IMG/VR virus record: IMGVR_UViG_3300034110_000469
Coordinates: 1-44,483 of that record
Length of the DNA: 44,483 bases
Origin: a virus
Strand: one strand, 5' to 3'
Position 1 is the first letter of the stretch; each line of letters starts with the position of its first letter. A program made the translations under genes and the position numbers. Below, one piece after another: positions 22,748 to 30,448 of this stretch. The notes under the pieces are model-generated. The model saw nothing but the letters and a program-made list of their open reading frames with translations. It was not told the DNA's origin and searched no databases.

Positions 22748-24749
22748 TCTGATGAATTTATTTTTACGCCGCGACGGATCCAGCGGCAAGGCGCTGCCTG
22801 ATTTTAACAAGGAAGGCACGCTGCAGCGCGACATGGAAGTGCTGAGCTATGACGAAAAAGCGCGCACCGTTGAACTGGCGTTCTCGTCAGAAATCGAGGT
22901 GCAGCGCTGGTTCGGTATTGAAATTCTGGACCATGACGCGGCAAGCGTTGACCTGTCGCGATTGCAGAACGGCGGCGCCGTTTTGATGGATCACGACTGG
23001 GGCGACCAGGTCGGCGTCGTGGAATCTGTTCGCATAGACTCAGACCGGCGGGGCCGTGCTGTGGTGCGTTTCGGGCGAAGCGTGCGAGCGAACGAGATTT
23101 TCCAGGATGTGATCGATGGGATCCGCCGTCACGTGTCGGTCGGGTATCGCGTACACGCTGCCAAATTGGTGGAAACGCGAGGCGACGATCTGGACGTTTA
23201 CCGGATCACACGCTGGGAACCGTTCGAAATTAGTTTTGTAAGCGTGCCGGCGGATCCGTCCGTTGGCGTAGGTCGAGCGCTGGAAATCCCACAAGAGGAC
23301 GCACCAGCACGCCAAATTCAAACTGCCAATACTGACAAACCGGCAGAAAAACTGAAAACTGAGGATATTAGAATGGAAAAGATTTTGCGGGATGCCGCAG
23401 GTAACTTGGTTCGCGCCATGGTTGACGCTGCCGGCAATATTACGCAGGTGCTCGAAGTTATCGAGCGCGCAGGCGAAGACGTTGCAGCCGCACGCCGCAA
23501 GGCAGAAGGCGAAGCACAGGCGCGCACCGCTGCGATCCTGAGCATGGGCGACAAGTACAATTGCCCAGAACTGGCACGCCAGGCACTGGTCGACAATAAG
23601 ACTGTTGACGAGTTCCGCGCGTTGGCGTTGGACCATATCAATGGCCAGAACGGCAAGGCTGGCGGCAACGGCGAACGCAGTTCAAAGCCACTGAGCGAAA
23701 TGCCAAGCCCAGAAATCGGCCTGACTGACAAAGAAGTGCGTCAGTATTCAATGTTCAAGGCGATCCGCGCGTTGGCAAATCCAACGAACGAACAATTCCA
23801 GCGTGAAGCTGCGTTCGAGCGTGACTGTTCGCGCGCTGTTGAAAAGCAGTTCGGCCGCACCGCGCAGGGCATTCTGGTGCCGGAAGACGTACTGGGCCGC
23901 GCGTTCAACACTGGCGGCGCACCAAATACGCCGGCGGGTTCGCAGACTGGTAACGTTCTGGTGGACACCACTTTCATGGGCGGTTCGTTTATTGACATGC
24001 TGCGCAACAAGACCACGATCATGCGCATGGCCACTGTTATGGGCGGCCTGGTCGGAAACGTGGATATTCCTAAGCAAACCGGCGGCGCGACTGCGTACTG
24101 GTTAGGCGAAGGCGACGACGCGCAAGAGTCTGGCCCAAGCCTGGGGCAGATCGAACTGTCGCCGAAGACTGTTGCAGCATATACGGACATTACGCGCCGT
24201 TTGATGATGCAAAACAGCCTGTCAGCTGAAAGCATTGTGCGCAACGACTTGATCAACGCGATCGCCCAGGCGATTGACTTCGCGGCCTACTACGGCAGCG
24301 GCACGGCCAACCAGCCGCGCGGTTTGAAGTCTTACACAGGGATCAACGCGGTTAACTTCGCAGGCACTTGGCCGACTTATGCCGAGCTTGTGCAGATGGA
24401 ATCAGAGATCGCCAGCGACAACGCCGACATTGCACAAATGGGCTATGTGGGGAACGCTAAGTTCCGCGGCAACGCGAAGACTTCGCCGAAGTTTGGCGCC
24501 GGCACCGAGTCAGTGATCTGGGAACCAGGCAACACAGTGAACGGCTACCGCACAGAGATCACCAACCAGATCGCTGATGGTGAAATTTTCTTCGGTAACT
24601 TCGCGGATCTGATCATCGGCATGTGGGGCGGCCTGGATCTGACTGTTGACCCGTATGCGCTGAGCAAATCAGGCGGCGTTCGTGTCGTAGTATTCCAAGA
24701 CGTCGACACTGCACTGCGTCGCGTCGAGTCAATCTGTTTCGGTAACTAA
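22737..24749 (+). CDS. Fused prohead protease and HK97-type major capsid protein
   Basis: 670 residues. Residues 1-185 are an HK97-type serine protease with GGAVLMDHDW (His86) and GIRRHVSVGYRV (Ser134). Residues about 210-330 form a helical delta/scaffold region (AAARRKAEGEAQARTAAIL). From about 340 the HK97 capsid fold follows: NVLVDTTFMGGSFIDMLRN, GNVDIPKQTGGATAYWLGEGD, YTDITRRLMMQNSLSAE and a C-terminal P-domain. Self-cleavage would free the capsid subunit. The interspersed repeat lies at the protease/scaffold boundary (EIPQED). Confidence 0.9.
   Translation: MKIDLMNLFLRRDGSSGKALPDFNKEGTLQRDMEVLSYDEKARTVELAFSSEIEVQRWFGIEILDHDAASVDLSRLQNGGAVLMDHDWGDQVGVVESVRIDSDRRGRAVVRFGRSVRANEIFQDVIDGIRRHVSVGYRVHAAKLVETRGDDLDVYRITRWEPFEISFVSVPADPSVGVGRALEIPQEDAPARQIQTANTDKPAEKLKTEDIRMEKILRDAAGNLVRAMVDAAGNITQVLEVIERAGEDVAAARRKAEGEAQARTAAILSMGDKYNCPELARQALVDNKTVDEFRALALDHINGQNGKAGGNGERSSKPLSEMPSPEIGLTDKEVRQYSMFKAIRALANPTNEQFQREAAFERDCSRAVEKQFGRTAQGILVPEDVLGRAFNTGGAPNTPAGSQTGNVLVDTTFMGGSFIDMLRNKTTIMRMATVMGGLVGNVDIPKQTGGATAYWLGEGDDAQESGPSLGQIELSPKTVAAYTDITRRLMMQNSLSAESIVRNDLINAIAQAIDFAAYYGSGTANQPRGLKSYTGINAVNFAGTWPTYAELVQMESEIASDNADIAQMGYVGNAKFRGNAKTSPKFGAGTESVIWEPGNTVNGYRTEITNQIADGEIFFGNFADLIIGMWGGLDLTVDPYALSKSGGVRVVVFQDVDTALRRVESICFGN
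23282..23299 (+). repeat. Interspersed repeat, copy in protease-capsid gene
   Basis: GGAAATCCCACAAGAGGA, 18 bases identical to the other copies, coding EIPQED at the end of the protease domain. Confidence 0.65.
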
Positions 24750-24756
24750 TTGATCG

Positions 24757-24774
24757 GGACCGGTTCGCCGGTCC
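24757..24774 (+). other. Intergenic TTCG-tetraloop hairpin
   Basis: GGACCGG-TTCG-CCGGTCC, just after the capsid stop and before the next ribosome site. Confidence 0.6.
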
Positions 24775-24791
24775 TTATCCTGGGGAAATTT

Positions 24792-25091
24792 ATGTCACAG
24801 AAAACATTTCTGTTGCTGTTGACCAGCGCGCTGGTGATCGATGGCGTGATCTGCAAAGCAGGTGAAACCGTCGAAGTGAGCGAAACGGAAGCGAAAAACT
24901 TTCTGTTCCGCGGCAAAGCCACGCTGGTGGAAAGCGACGAAGAACCGAACGAAGATCAGGACGAAGACCTGATGAAACTAACCAAAGACGAACTGTTTGC
25001 ACTGGCCAAAGAAGCCGGCGTGGAAACTAACGATCGCATGGTTAAGGCTGAAATTGTTGCGGCGCTGAGCGCTGCGAAGACTAAGGAATAA
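24792..25091 (+). CDS. Capsid-associated protein with SAP/LEM-like C-terminus
   Basis: 99 residues from the ATG at 24792 with GGGGAAA 3-10 bases upstream. The N-terminus is a small beta unit (LVIDGVICKAGETVEVSETEAKNFLFRGKATLVE). An acidic linker leads to LTKDELFALAKEAGVETNDRMVKAEIVAALSA, a Rho-N/SAP-like helical domain common in capsid-adjacent phage genes. Possibly a head accessory protein; exact role unknown. Confidence 0.55.
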   Translation: MSQKTFLLLLTSALVIDGVICKAGETVEVSETEAKNFLFRGKATLVESDEEPNEDQDEDLMKLTKDELFALAKEAGVETNDRMVKAEIVAALSAAKTKE

Positions 25092-25094
25092 ATT

Positions 25095-25454
25095 ATGCGC
25101 GGAATTGTAACGCTATCGCTGGCAACCGCTGCCAGCATTACGGCAACAGGTAACGGCGCCGCTGTGAATATCCAGGATTTTCACAGCTTCGCAAAGATCG
25201 TTCTGAATTCGGGCACTGTGAATGCTGGCACCAGCGTGACCAAGCTGCAGCACAGCGACGACGGATCAACCAACTGGATTGACACCAGCGACACGTTCGC
25301 AGCGGTTACAACCGTTGCAGCGACTGGTCAGCAGGAAATTTTGGTGAATGCTGACAAGTTCAAAAAGTTTGTGCGCGTAGTTGACACACTGGCCGGCGGC
25401 GCCACTGCGGTGGTTCGTTCTGTTCAGTTGGTCGGCAGTAAGCAGGCAAGCTAA
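25095..25454 (+). CDS. Probable head decoration or structural protein
   Basis: 119 residues, Ala/Thr/Val-rich and beta-dominated (IVTLSLATAASITATGNGAAVNIQDF ... AVVRSVQLVGS). KLQHSDDGSTNWIDTSDTF resembles phage beta-sandwich structural proteins. It sits between capsid and joining genes, where decoration proteins are often found. Start ATG three bases after the preceding stop. Function is inferred from position. Confidence 0.55.
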   Translation: MRGIVTLSLATAASITATGNGAAVNIQDFHSFAKIVLNSGTVNAGTSVTKLQHSDDGSTNWIDTSDTFAAVTTVAATGQQEILVNADKFKKFVRVVDTLAGGATAVVRSVQLVGSKQAS

Positions 25455-25792
25455 TGGGCGCGCCTAGCTGGGAAAATCTGGACGATTTCCTGGCCACCGA
25501 TGAAAACGGCGGGTTTGCAACACCTGCCGTTTTGCTTTTCTCGACTGGCCAGCGCCGAACCGTTTCAGTGATATTCGATGATCCGTATTTTAACGCGCAG
25601 CTGGGCGAGTATGACGCCGAAAGCAGCCAACCGCGGATCCTGGGCAAACTGGCCGACCTGGCGCACGTTAAACGCGGCGACGTGGTGCGCGTGGACGGCA
25701 AAGACTACGACGTGATGACCAGCGCGCTGCCTGACGGCACCGGAATGGGCACAGTCATGCTGGCGGTTCAAAGTGCTGCACTTAAATATTGA
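25454..25792 (+). CDS. Head-tail joining protein, lambda FII type
   Basis: 112 residues. SWENLDDFLATDENGGFATPAVLLF and the C-terminal block LADLAHVKRGDVVRVDGKDYDVMTSALPDGTGMGTVML are typical of the FII/head-tail attachment family, a small beta-barrel ring at the connector. The ATG overlaps the preceding stop. It overlaps the Z-like gene by 20 bases. Confidence 0.7.
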   Translation: MGAPSWENLDDFLATDENGGFATPAVLLFSTGQRRTVSVIFDDPYFNAQLGEYDAESSQPRILGKLADLAHVKRGDVVRVDGKDYDVMTSALPDGTGMGTVMLAVQSAALKY

Positions 25793-26318
25793 TCTAGACA
25801 GCCTGCGCGATGTTGGCACCGAACTGGGCGCCAGCGAAACGCAGATCAAATACGCATTGACCAGGGCGCTGCGCAGGACCGAAGCAAGCCTGCGCAAGCT
25901 GTCCAGCATAGGATTGACCAAGGAACTGGCGCTGCGCAATGCCAAATCATTGCGAAGCCGTTTGAAGGCGCTGAAGACCGGCACCAAAGGCGGCGAATTC
26001 GGCCTGTGGTACGGTCTAAACGATCTGCCGGTTTCGGCGTTCAAGGGCCGAGCCAGGAACACAGGCAAGGGCGCCACGTTCAACGGGCACAATTTTGAAG
26101 GCGCGTTCGTCGGCCGCAGTAAATTCGCCGGCAAAAATACGATATTCAAGCGGAAAACCGAAAAGCGGCTGGCAATTACCGAACAAGGGCTGCCGATCGA
26201 AGACAAAGCGATCGTATTTATCGAAGATGAAATTTTTGCGCAGACAGAGGAAATTTTCTGGAGGCACTTCAAACGCGACCTGGCGGCGCGCGTAAGTTAT
26301 CAAATAGGCGAAAAATGA
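25773..26318 (+). CDS. Minor tail protein Z-like
   Basis: 181 residues from a GTG at 25773. ETQIKYALTRALRRTEASLRKLSSIGLTKELALRN and FGLWYGLNDLPVSAFKGRARNTGKGATFNG match the lambda gpZ family. A C-terminal helix (IFAQTEEIFWRHFKRDL) follows. In lambda it helps link the tail to the head. Its presence with a contractile tail shows the mosaic head-neck origin. It overlaps the next gene by 4 bases. Confidence 0.7.
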   Translation: MLHLNIDLDSLRDVGTELGASETQIKYALTRALRRTEASLRKLSSIGLTKELALRNAKSLRSRLKALKTGTKGGEFGLWYGLNDLPVSAFKGRARNTGKGATFNGHNFEGAFVGRSKFAGKNTIFKRKTEKRLAITEQGLPIEDKAIVFIEDEIFAQTEEIFWRHFKRDLAARVSYQIGEK

Positions 26319-26896
26319 ATATAGATACTGGAATTGATCTTAATACGCTGCACGCGTCGATCGTTGCCGACATTCGGGCAAAATTTCCGACGCTGGCAAC
26401 CGTTGAATTTTACCGCGAAGAACGCACACAGCTGCCGACGCCTGCCTGCCTGCTGTCACTGACAGAACTGGAAGCGGCAGAAGACGAGGATCCAGGCACT
26501 GAACAGATCGCGGTTTACGCGCATTTCGAAGCGCAGCTGATTATCAGTTTTAGACAGCCGAACGCTAAGAATTCGATCAGGAATCTGGCCGGCGCGTTTT
26601 TGGGTTTCCTGCGCAAGCGCAAGTGGACCGATCCGGCGAACCCAGGCAAGAAACTGCCGACAGGCGAGTGCCTGCCAGTGGGCGCGTATGAGGACGATTT
26701 CGCCAGCATGATGGCCGGCCAGCGCGACACACCGCTGGATCAGTTCGAAATTTTCCGCGTCGAATGGCGACAGCTGATCAACCTGGGCGAAACCGCCTGG
26801 AACGACGAAGGCGTGACGCCGTCGATCGTGTTTCTGGGGCAGGTGCCGAAAATTGGGCCGACACACCTGGAAGATTATGTGCAGGTGGCGCCATGA
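26315..26896 (+). CDS. Neck/tail-terminator-type protein
   Basis: 193 residues. IVADIRAKFPTLATVEFYREERTQLPTPACLLSL and TEQIAVYAHFEAQLIISF give an alpha-beta fold like tail terminator proteins (gpU of lambda, Gp37 families). Gene order (after Z-like, before V) supports a role closing the neck. The assignment is by order and fold impression, not by a clear signature. Confidence 0.5.
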   Translation: MNIDTGIDLNTLHASIVADIRAKFPTLATVEFYREERTQLPTPACLLSLTELEAAEDEDPGTEQIAVYAHFEAQLIISFRQPNAKNSIRNLAGAFLGFLRKRKWTDPANPGKKLPTGECLPVGAYEDDFASMMAGQRDTPLDQFEIFRVEWRQLINLGETAWNDEGVTPSIVFLGQVPKIGPTHLEDYVQVAP

Positions 26897-27579
26897 GTTT
26901 TGAACTGTCAGAAATGCAGCGCCAGCTGGCCAATGTGGTGCGCGTAGGTCGGATCGTTGAGCTAGACGAGGCCGAAGCGCGCGTGAAAGTCACAACCGGC
27001 GGCCTGACAACCGCCTGGCTGCCATGGGGCGCAGCACGTGCCGGCACAACACGATCCACCAGTATGCCGAGCGTTGGCGAACAGGTGGTGCTGTTTTCGC
27101 CGTTCGGCGATACCGCGCAGGCCGTTGTCGGGTTTTCGCTGTACCAGGACAATCACCCAGCCGCGAGCAACAGCAAAGACAAAGACGCGACGATCTACCC
27201 AGACGGCAGCGTGGTGGAATACGACAGCGCCAGCAACACGCTGACCGTGACAGTGAGCGGCAGCGGCAACGTGGTGATCAATTGCAAAGTTGCGACCGTG
27301 AACGCTGAAACCAGCGCGACGATCACGACAACCGACGCCACAGTGAACGCCAGCGCCAGCGTCGCACTGAACACCCCAGAAACGACCTGCAGCGGCAATC
27401 TGACAGTTGCAGGCGCGATCGCTTATGGCCAAGGTATGACCGGCACAGGTGGCGCGACAATCAACGGCGATTTTGCAGCGCAAGGCGGCGCGTTCAGCCA
27501 CAACGGTAAAAACGTGGGCAGCACGCATTCGCACAGCGGCGTCACACCTGGCGGCGGGAACACAGCCGCACCGAACTAG
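26893..27579 (+). CDS. V: Baseplate spike protein, P2 gpV type
   Basis: 228 residues from the ATGA at 26893. The OB domain (VVRVGRIVELDEAEARVKVTTGGLTTAWLPWG and SVGEQVVLFSPFGD) is followed by a beta-helix spike made of alternating Val/Thr/Ala strands. The tip ends THSHSGVTPGG, the HxH that binds iron at the point in P2 and phi92 spikes. It pierces the outer membrane. The interspersed repeat begins one base after its stop. Confidence 0.88.
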   Translation: MSFELSEMQRQLANVVRVGRIVELDEAEARVKVTTGGLTTAWLPWGAARAGTTRSTSMPSVGEQVVLFSPFGDTAQAVVGFSLYQDNHPAASNSKDKDATIYPDGSVVEYDSASNTLTVTVSGSGNVVINCKVATVNAETSATITTTDATVNASASVALNTPETTCSGNLTVAGAIAYGQGMTGTGGATINGDFAAQGGAFSHNGKNVGSTHSHSGVTPGGGNTAAPN

Positions 27580-27599
27580 GGAAATCCCACAAGAGGAAG
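27580..27599 (+). repeat. Interspersed 20-base repeat, copy after V
   Basis: GGAAATCCCACAAGAGGAAG, non-coding, immediately after the V stop codon and 22 bases before W. Confidence 0.7.
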
Positions 27600-27621
27600 C
27601 CGGACGCGCTGGCCGTACATC

Positions 27622-27969
27622 ATGGCCAGCATGAACGGAACAAATTCACAGACAGGCAAGAGCCTGGCAGGGATCGAACACCTGCGCCAAAGCATCCGCG
27701 ACATACTGACAACGCCGATCGGCAGTCGGGTAATGCGTCGCGACTATGGATCGCGTCTGTTCGAGCTTATCGACGCACCAATGAACCGCAGCACGCTGCT
27801 GGAACTTTACGCAGCCACTGCAGAGGCGATCGAAAAATGGGAACCCCGATTCCAACTGATCAGCGTTCAGGCCGTCACTGCGACACCTGGGCGCGTAGAA
27901 TTGGACATGGTCGGTAAGTACCTGATCGACGGCCAAACGATTAAACTAGACGGAATCATAATTGAATAA
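27622..27969 (+). CDS. W: Baseplate wedge protein, P2 gpW (gp25-like)
   Basis: 115 residues. LAGIEHLRQSIRDILTTPIGSRVMRRDYGSRLFELIDAP is the gp25/W signature (the EPR-like contact region follows at EKWEPRF). It forms part of the baseplate wedge that triggers sheath contraction. ATG at 27622 or 27631. It overlaps J by one base. Confidence 0.88.
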   Translation: MASMNGTNSQTGKSLAGIEHLRQSIRDILTTPIGSRVMRRDYGSRLFELIDAPMNRSTLLELYAATAEAIEKWEPRFQLISVQAVTATPGRVELDMVGKYLIDGQTIKLDGIIIE

Positions 27970-28868
27970 TGGCCAGCACTTACACGTCTATTAATTTATC
28001 GAACGTACCGGCGCCGACGATAGTCGAACAGATCGACTATGAAGTCATACTGGCCGCGATGATTGCGGATCTGCAGGCGCGCGATCCGTCGTTTTCCGCG
28101 CTGGTGGAATCGGATCCGGCCTATAAGGTTTTGGAGGTTTGCGCGTACCGCGAGACCCTGATCCGCCAACGCTGCAACGAATCCGCGCGCGCAGTCATGC
28201 TGCCTTACGCGACGGGCACCGACTTAGATAATTTGGTGGCCCTGATGAACATGGCGCGACTGGTGGCCGTCCCAGAAGATTTAAACACGATCCCGCCGAC
28301 GCTGGCTGTGATGGAAACGGACGACGAACTGCGGCGCCGTGCGCTGCTGGCGTGGGAATCATTGAGCACCGCCGGACCTGCTGGCGCATACATTTATCAC
28401 GCACTGAGCGCTGACGGCGAAGTGAAGGACGCGAGCGCCACCAGCCCAGTGCCTGGCCAGGTTGTTGTTACTGTCCTAAGCCGTGACGGAAACGGCACGC
28501 CAAACGCCGGAACACTGGCTGCAGTTGAATCGCGCCTGACGTCTGAAAGCGTCCGGCCGCTGACTGATCAGGTCACTGTGCAAGGGCCATCGATCACCAC
28601 TTACCAGATCGTTGCGACGCTGTATTTATTCCCTGGTCCTGACAGTGCTGTGGTTCTGGCATCGGTCCAAGCGTCTGCGGAGAATTTCGCGAAGAACAGC
28701 CATCGGCTGGGCGTTGATGTGACGATCTCAGGATTATACGCGGCATTGCACCAGCCAGGCGTTCAGCGCGTGGAGTTGATACAGCCAGCCGCTGCGCTGG
28801 TGATGGATGCGCACCAAGCGGCCTATTGTACGCTGGTGCAGATCGGTTTCGGTGGCCGCAATGAATAA
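27969..28868 (+). CDS. J: Baseplate assembly protein J
   Basis: 299 residues, normal for P2 gpJ (gp6-like wedge). Typical segments: VEQIDYEVILAAMIADLQARDPSF, ALVESDPAYKVLEVCAYRETLIRQRCNE, YATGTDLDNLVALMNM, DDELRRRALLAWES and STAGPAGAYIYHALSADGEVKDA. It joins wedges into the baseplate ring. It overlaps I by 8 bases. Confidence 0.88.
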   Translation: MASTYTSINLSNVPAPTIVEQIDYEVILAAMIADLQARDPSFSALVESDPAYKVLEVCAYRETLIRQRCNESARAVMLPYATGTDLDNLVALMNMARLVAVPEDLNTIPPTLAVMETDDELRRRALLAWESLSTAGPAGAYIYHALSADGEVKDASATSPVPGQVVVTVLSRDGNGTPNAGTLAAVESRLTSESVRPLTDQVTVQGPSITTYQIVATLYLFPGPDSAVVLASVQASAENFAKNSHRLGVDVTISGLYAALHQPGVQRVELIQPAAALVMDAHQAAYCTLVQIGFGGRNE

Positions 28869-30435
28869 TCTGCTGCCGCCGAACGCGACACCGCAGGAAG
28901 TTGCACTAGTTGAAACAACAGAACGCATAGACGCGATCCCAGTCAGATCGCGCCAGATGTGGAACCCGCAGACGTGCCCAGCCAACCTGCTGCCGTGGCT
29001 GGCGTGGGCGTGTTCGGTTGACGAGTGGAACGCCGAATGGTCCGAACAGCAGAAGCGCGACACGATCGCGGCATCGTTCGCCATTCACAGCACAAAAGGT
29101 ACGCTGGCCGCTGTCAAATCGAGTCTGGCCGCACTGGGTTACAACAGTAATATAACTGAGTGGTTCCAGCAGCCTACGATCTTGCCACCGTACACGTTCA
29201 CCGTTGACATTGACGCGGGAACGTCGCCGATTTCCAGCGATATTTTTAGCGAGTCAACCCGACTAATTGAGCAAACCAAAAACACCCGCAGCCACTTGGC
29301 GCGGTTGCGCGTGGCCAGTTCTGCGCCGGTCCAGTTTTACGGAGCGGTGGCGCAGTCATACGGTATTTACTGCGCGGCTGGTGGCGCGCTGTCTGTTGTT
29401 GGTGGTCGGCCGTTGTTGCTGAAAGCCAATGCGTTCGCCGTGGCGTCCGCTGCCGCAAACCTGACGTCATTGGTTGTTCGTTATTTTGCCTCTGGTCACG
29501 TGGATGGCGATATTCAGATCTGGAAGGTTGACGGCACAGCATTTACCGCAGTGTCGGATCCGGATATTAAGCCAGGTTTCGAAAGTTCAAACCTGATTTA
29601 TGGTATAGATTTCAGTCCGAACGCCGACTACCTTGTGGCAGCGTGCAACCAGTCGCCTAGGATCTATCTATACAAACGCACTGGCGATACATTCGCGAAA
29701 TTGCCAGATCCGGCTGTATTGCCTGGTGGCGTTGCTGGCGGTGGTGCGCGGTTCAGCCCTGACGGGATTTATTTAGCTGTCAGCGGCAACGGCGGTTTGC
29801 AGATATACCAAAGAAGTGGCGACACGTTCACAAAGCTGACTGATCCGGTCAACAGCATGGGCGGGACGTCCTGCGCATGGAATAGAAACGGCGACTATTT
29901 AGCATCATCGAGCGGGAACACGTTTCCATACATATATTCTAGATCTGGCACGATTTTCACAAAAATCGCCAACCCGACGACAGAGCTACCAAACCGCGCC
30001 AACGGCATGGCATTCAGTCCAATCTCAGATCTGCTAATCTGCGCACACGAAGGCGCGCCATTCATTAGCGTGTCAAGTATCACCGGAGGCGTTCACACTA
30101 GGCACGCGAACCCTGCAGTTTTGCCGACATCAACAGCAAAAGCAGTCGCTATCAATCCGGCGGGAAATATTGCTGTTGTCGGATTTTCGTCAGCGCCTTA
30201 CTTGCTGGTTTATACAATAGCGGGAACAACACTGACTAAGCTGCCAGATCCTGCTGTGTTGCCAGATTCGCAGGTTAACAGTTTAGCATTCAACGCGGAA
30301 GGCACAGTGCTGACCGTTGGATTTTCGTCAGAGCCTTACTTGGTCACTTATTCGGTAAGTGGCACGACATTAACACAGATCAGCAATCCGCCATCAATAC
30401 CGGCGACTGCCATCTTTGGCAGTGATTTTTCATAA
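28861..30435 (+). CDS. I: Tail protein I fused to a C-terminal beta-propeller
   Basis: 524 residues, far longer than P2 gpI (about 180). Residues 1-180 are gpI (SRQMWNPQTCPANLLPWLAWACSVDEWN; KGTLAAVKSSLAALGY). After a Gly/Ala linker, residues about 200-524 hold seven repeats of about 41-44 residues with the pattern FSPDGxYLAV ... YxRSGDTFTKLxDPAVLP, that is, WD40-like blades. The last strand (IFGSDFS) could close the ring with the first partial blade (RYFASGHVDGDIQIW). gpI links baseplate to fibres, so the propeller probably adds a binding surface. Confidence 0.8.
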   Translation: MNNLLPPNATPQEVALVETTERIDAIPVRSRQMWNPQTCPANLLPWLAWACSVDEWNAEWSEQQKRDTIAASFAIHSTKGTLAAVKSSLAALGYNSNITEWFQQPTILPPYTFTVDIDAGTSPISSDIFSESTRLIEQTKNTRSHLARLRVASSAPVQFYGAVAQSYGIYCAAGGALSVVGGRPLLLKANAFAVASAAANLTSLVVRYFASGHVDGDIQIWKVDGTAFTAVSDPDIKPGFESSNLIYGIDFSPNADYLVAACNQSPRIYLYKRTGDTFAKLPDPAVLPGGVAGGGARFSPDGIYLAVSGNGGLQIYQRSGDTFTKLTDPVNSMGGTSCAWNRNGDYLASSSGNTFPYIYSRSGTIFTKIANPTTELPNRANGMAFSPISDLLICAHEGAPFISVSSITGGVHTRHANPAVLPTSTAKAVAINPAGNIAVVGFSSAPYLLVYTIAGTTLTKLPDPAVLPDSQVNSLAFNAEGTVLTVGFSSEPYLVTYSVSGTTLTQISNPPSIPATAIFGSDFS

Positions 30436-30448
30436 CTAAGGGCAGGCA

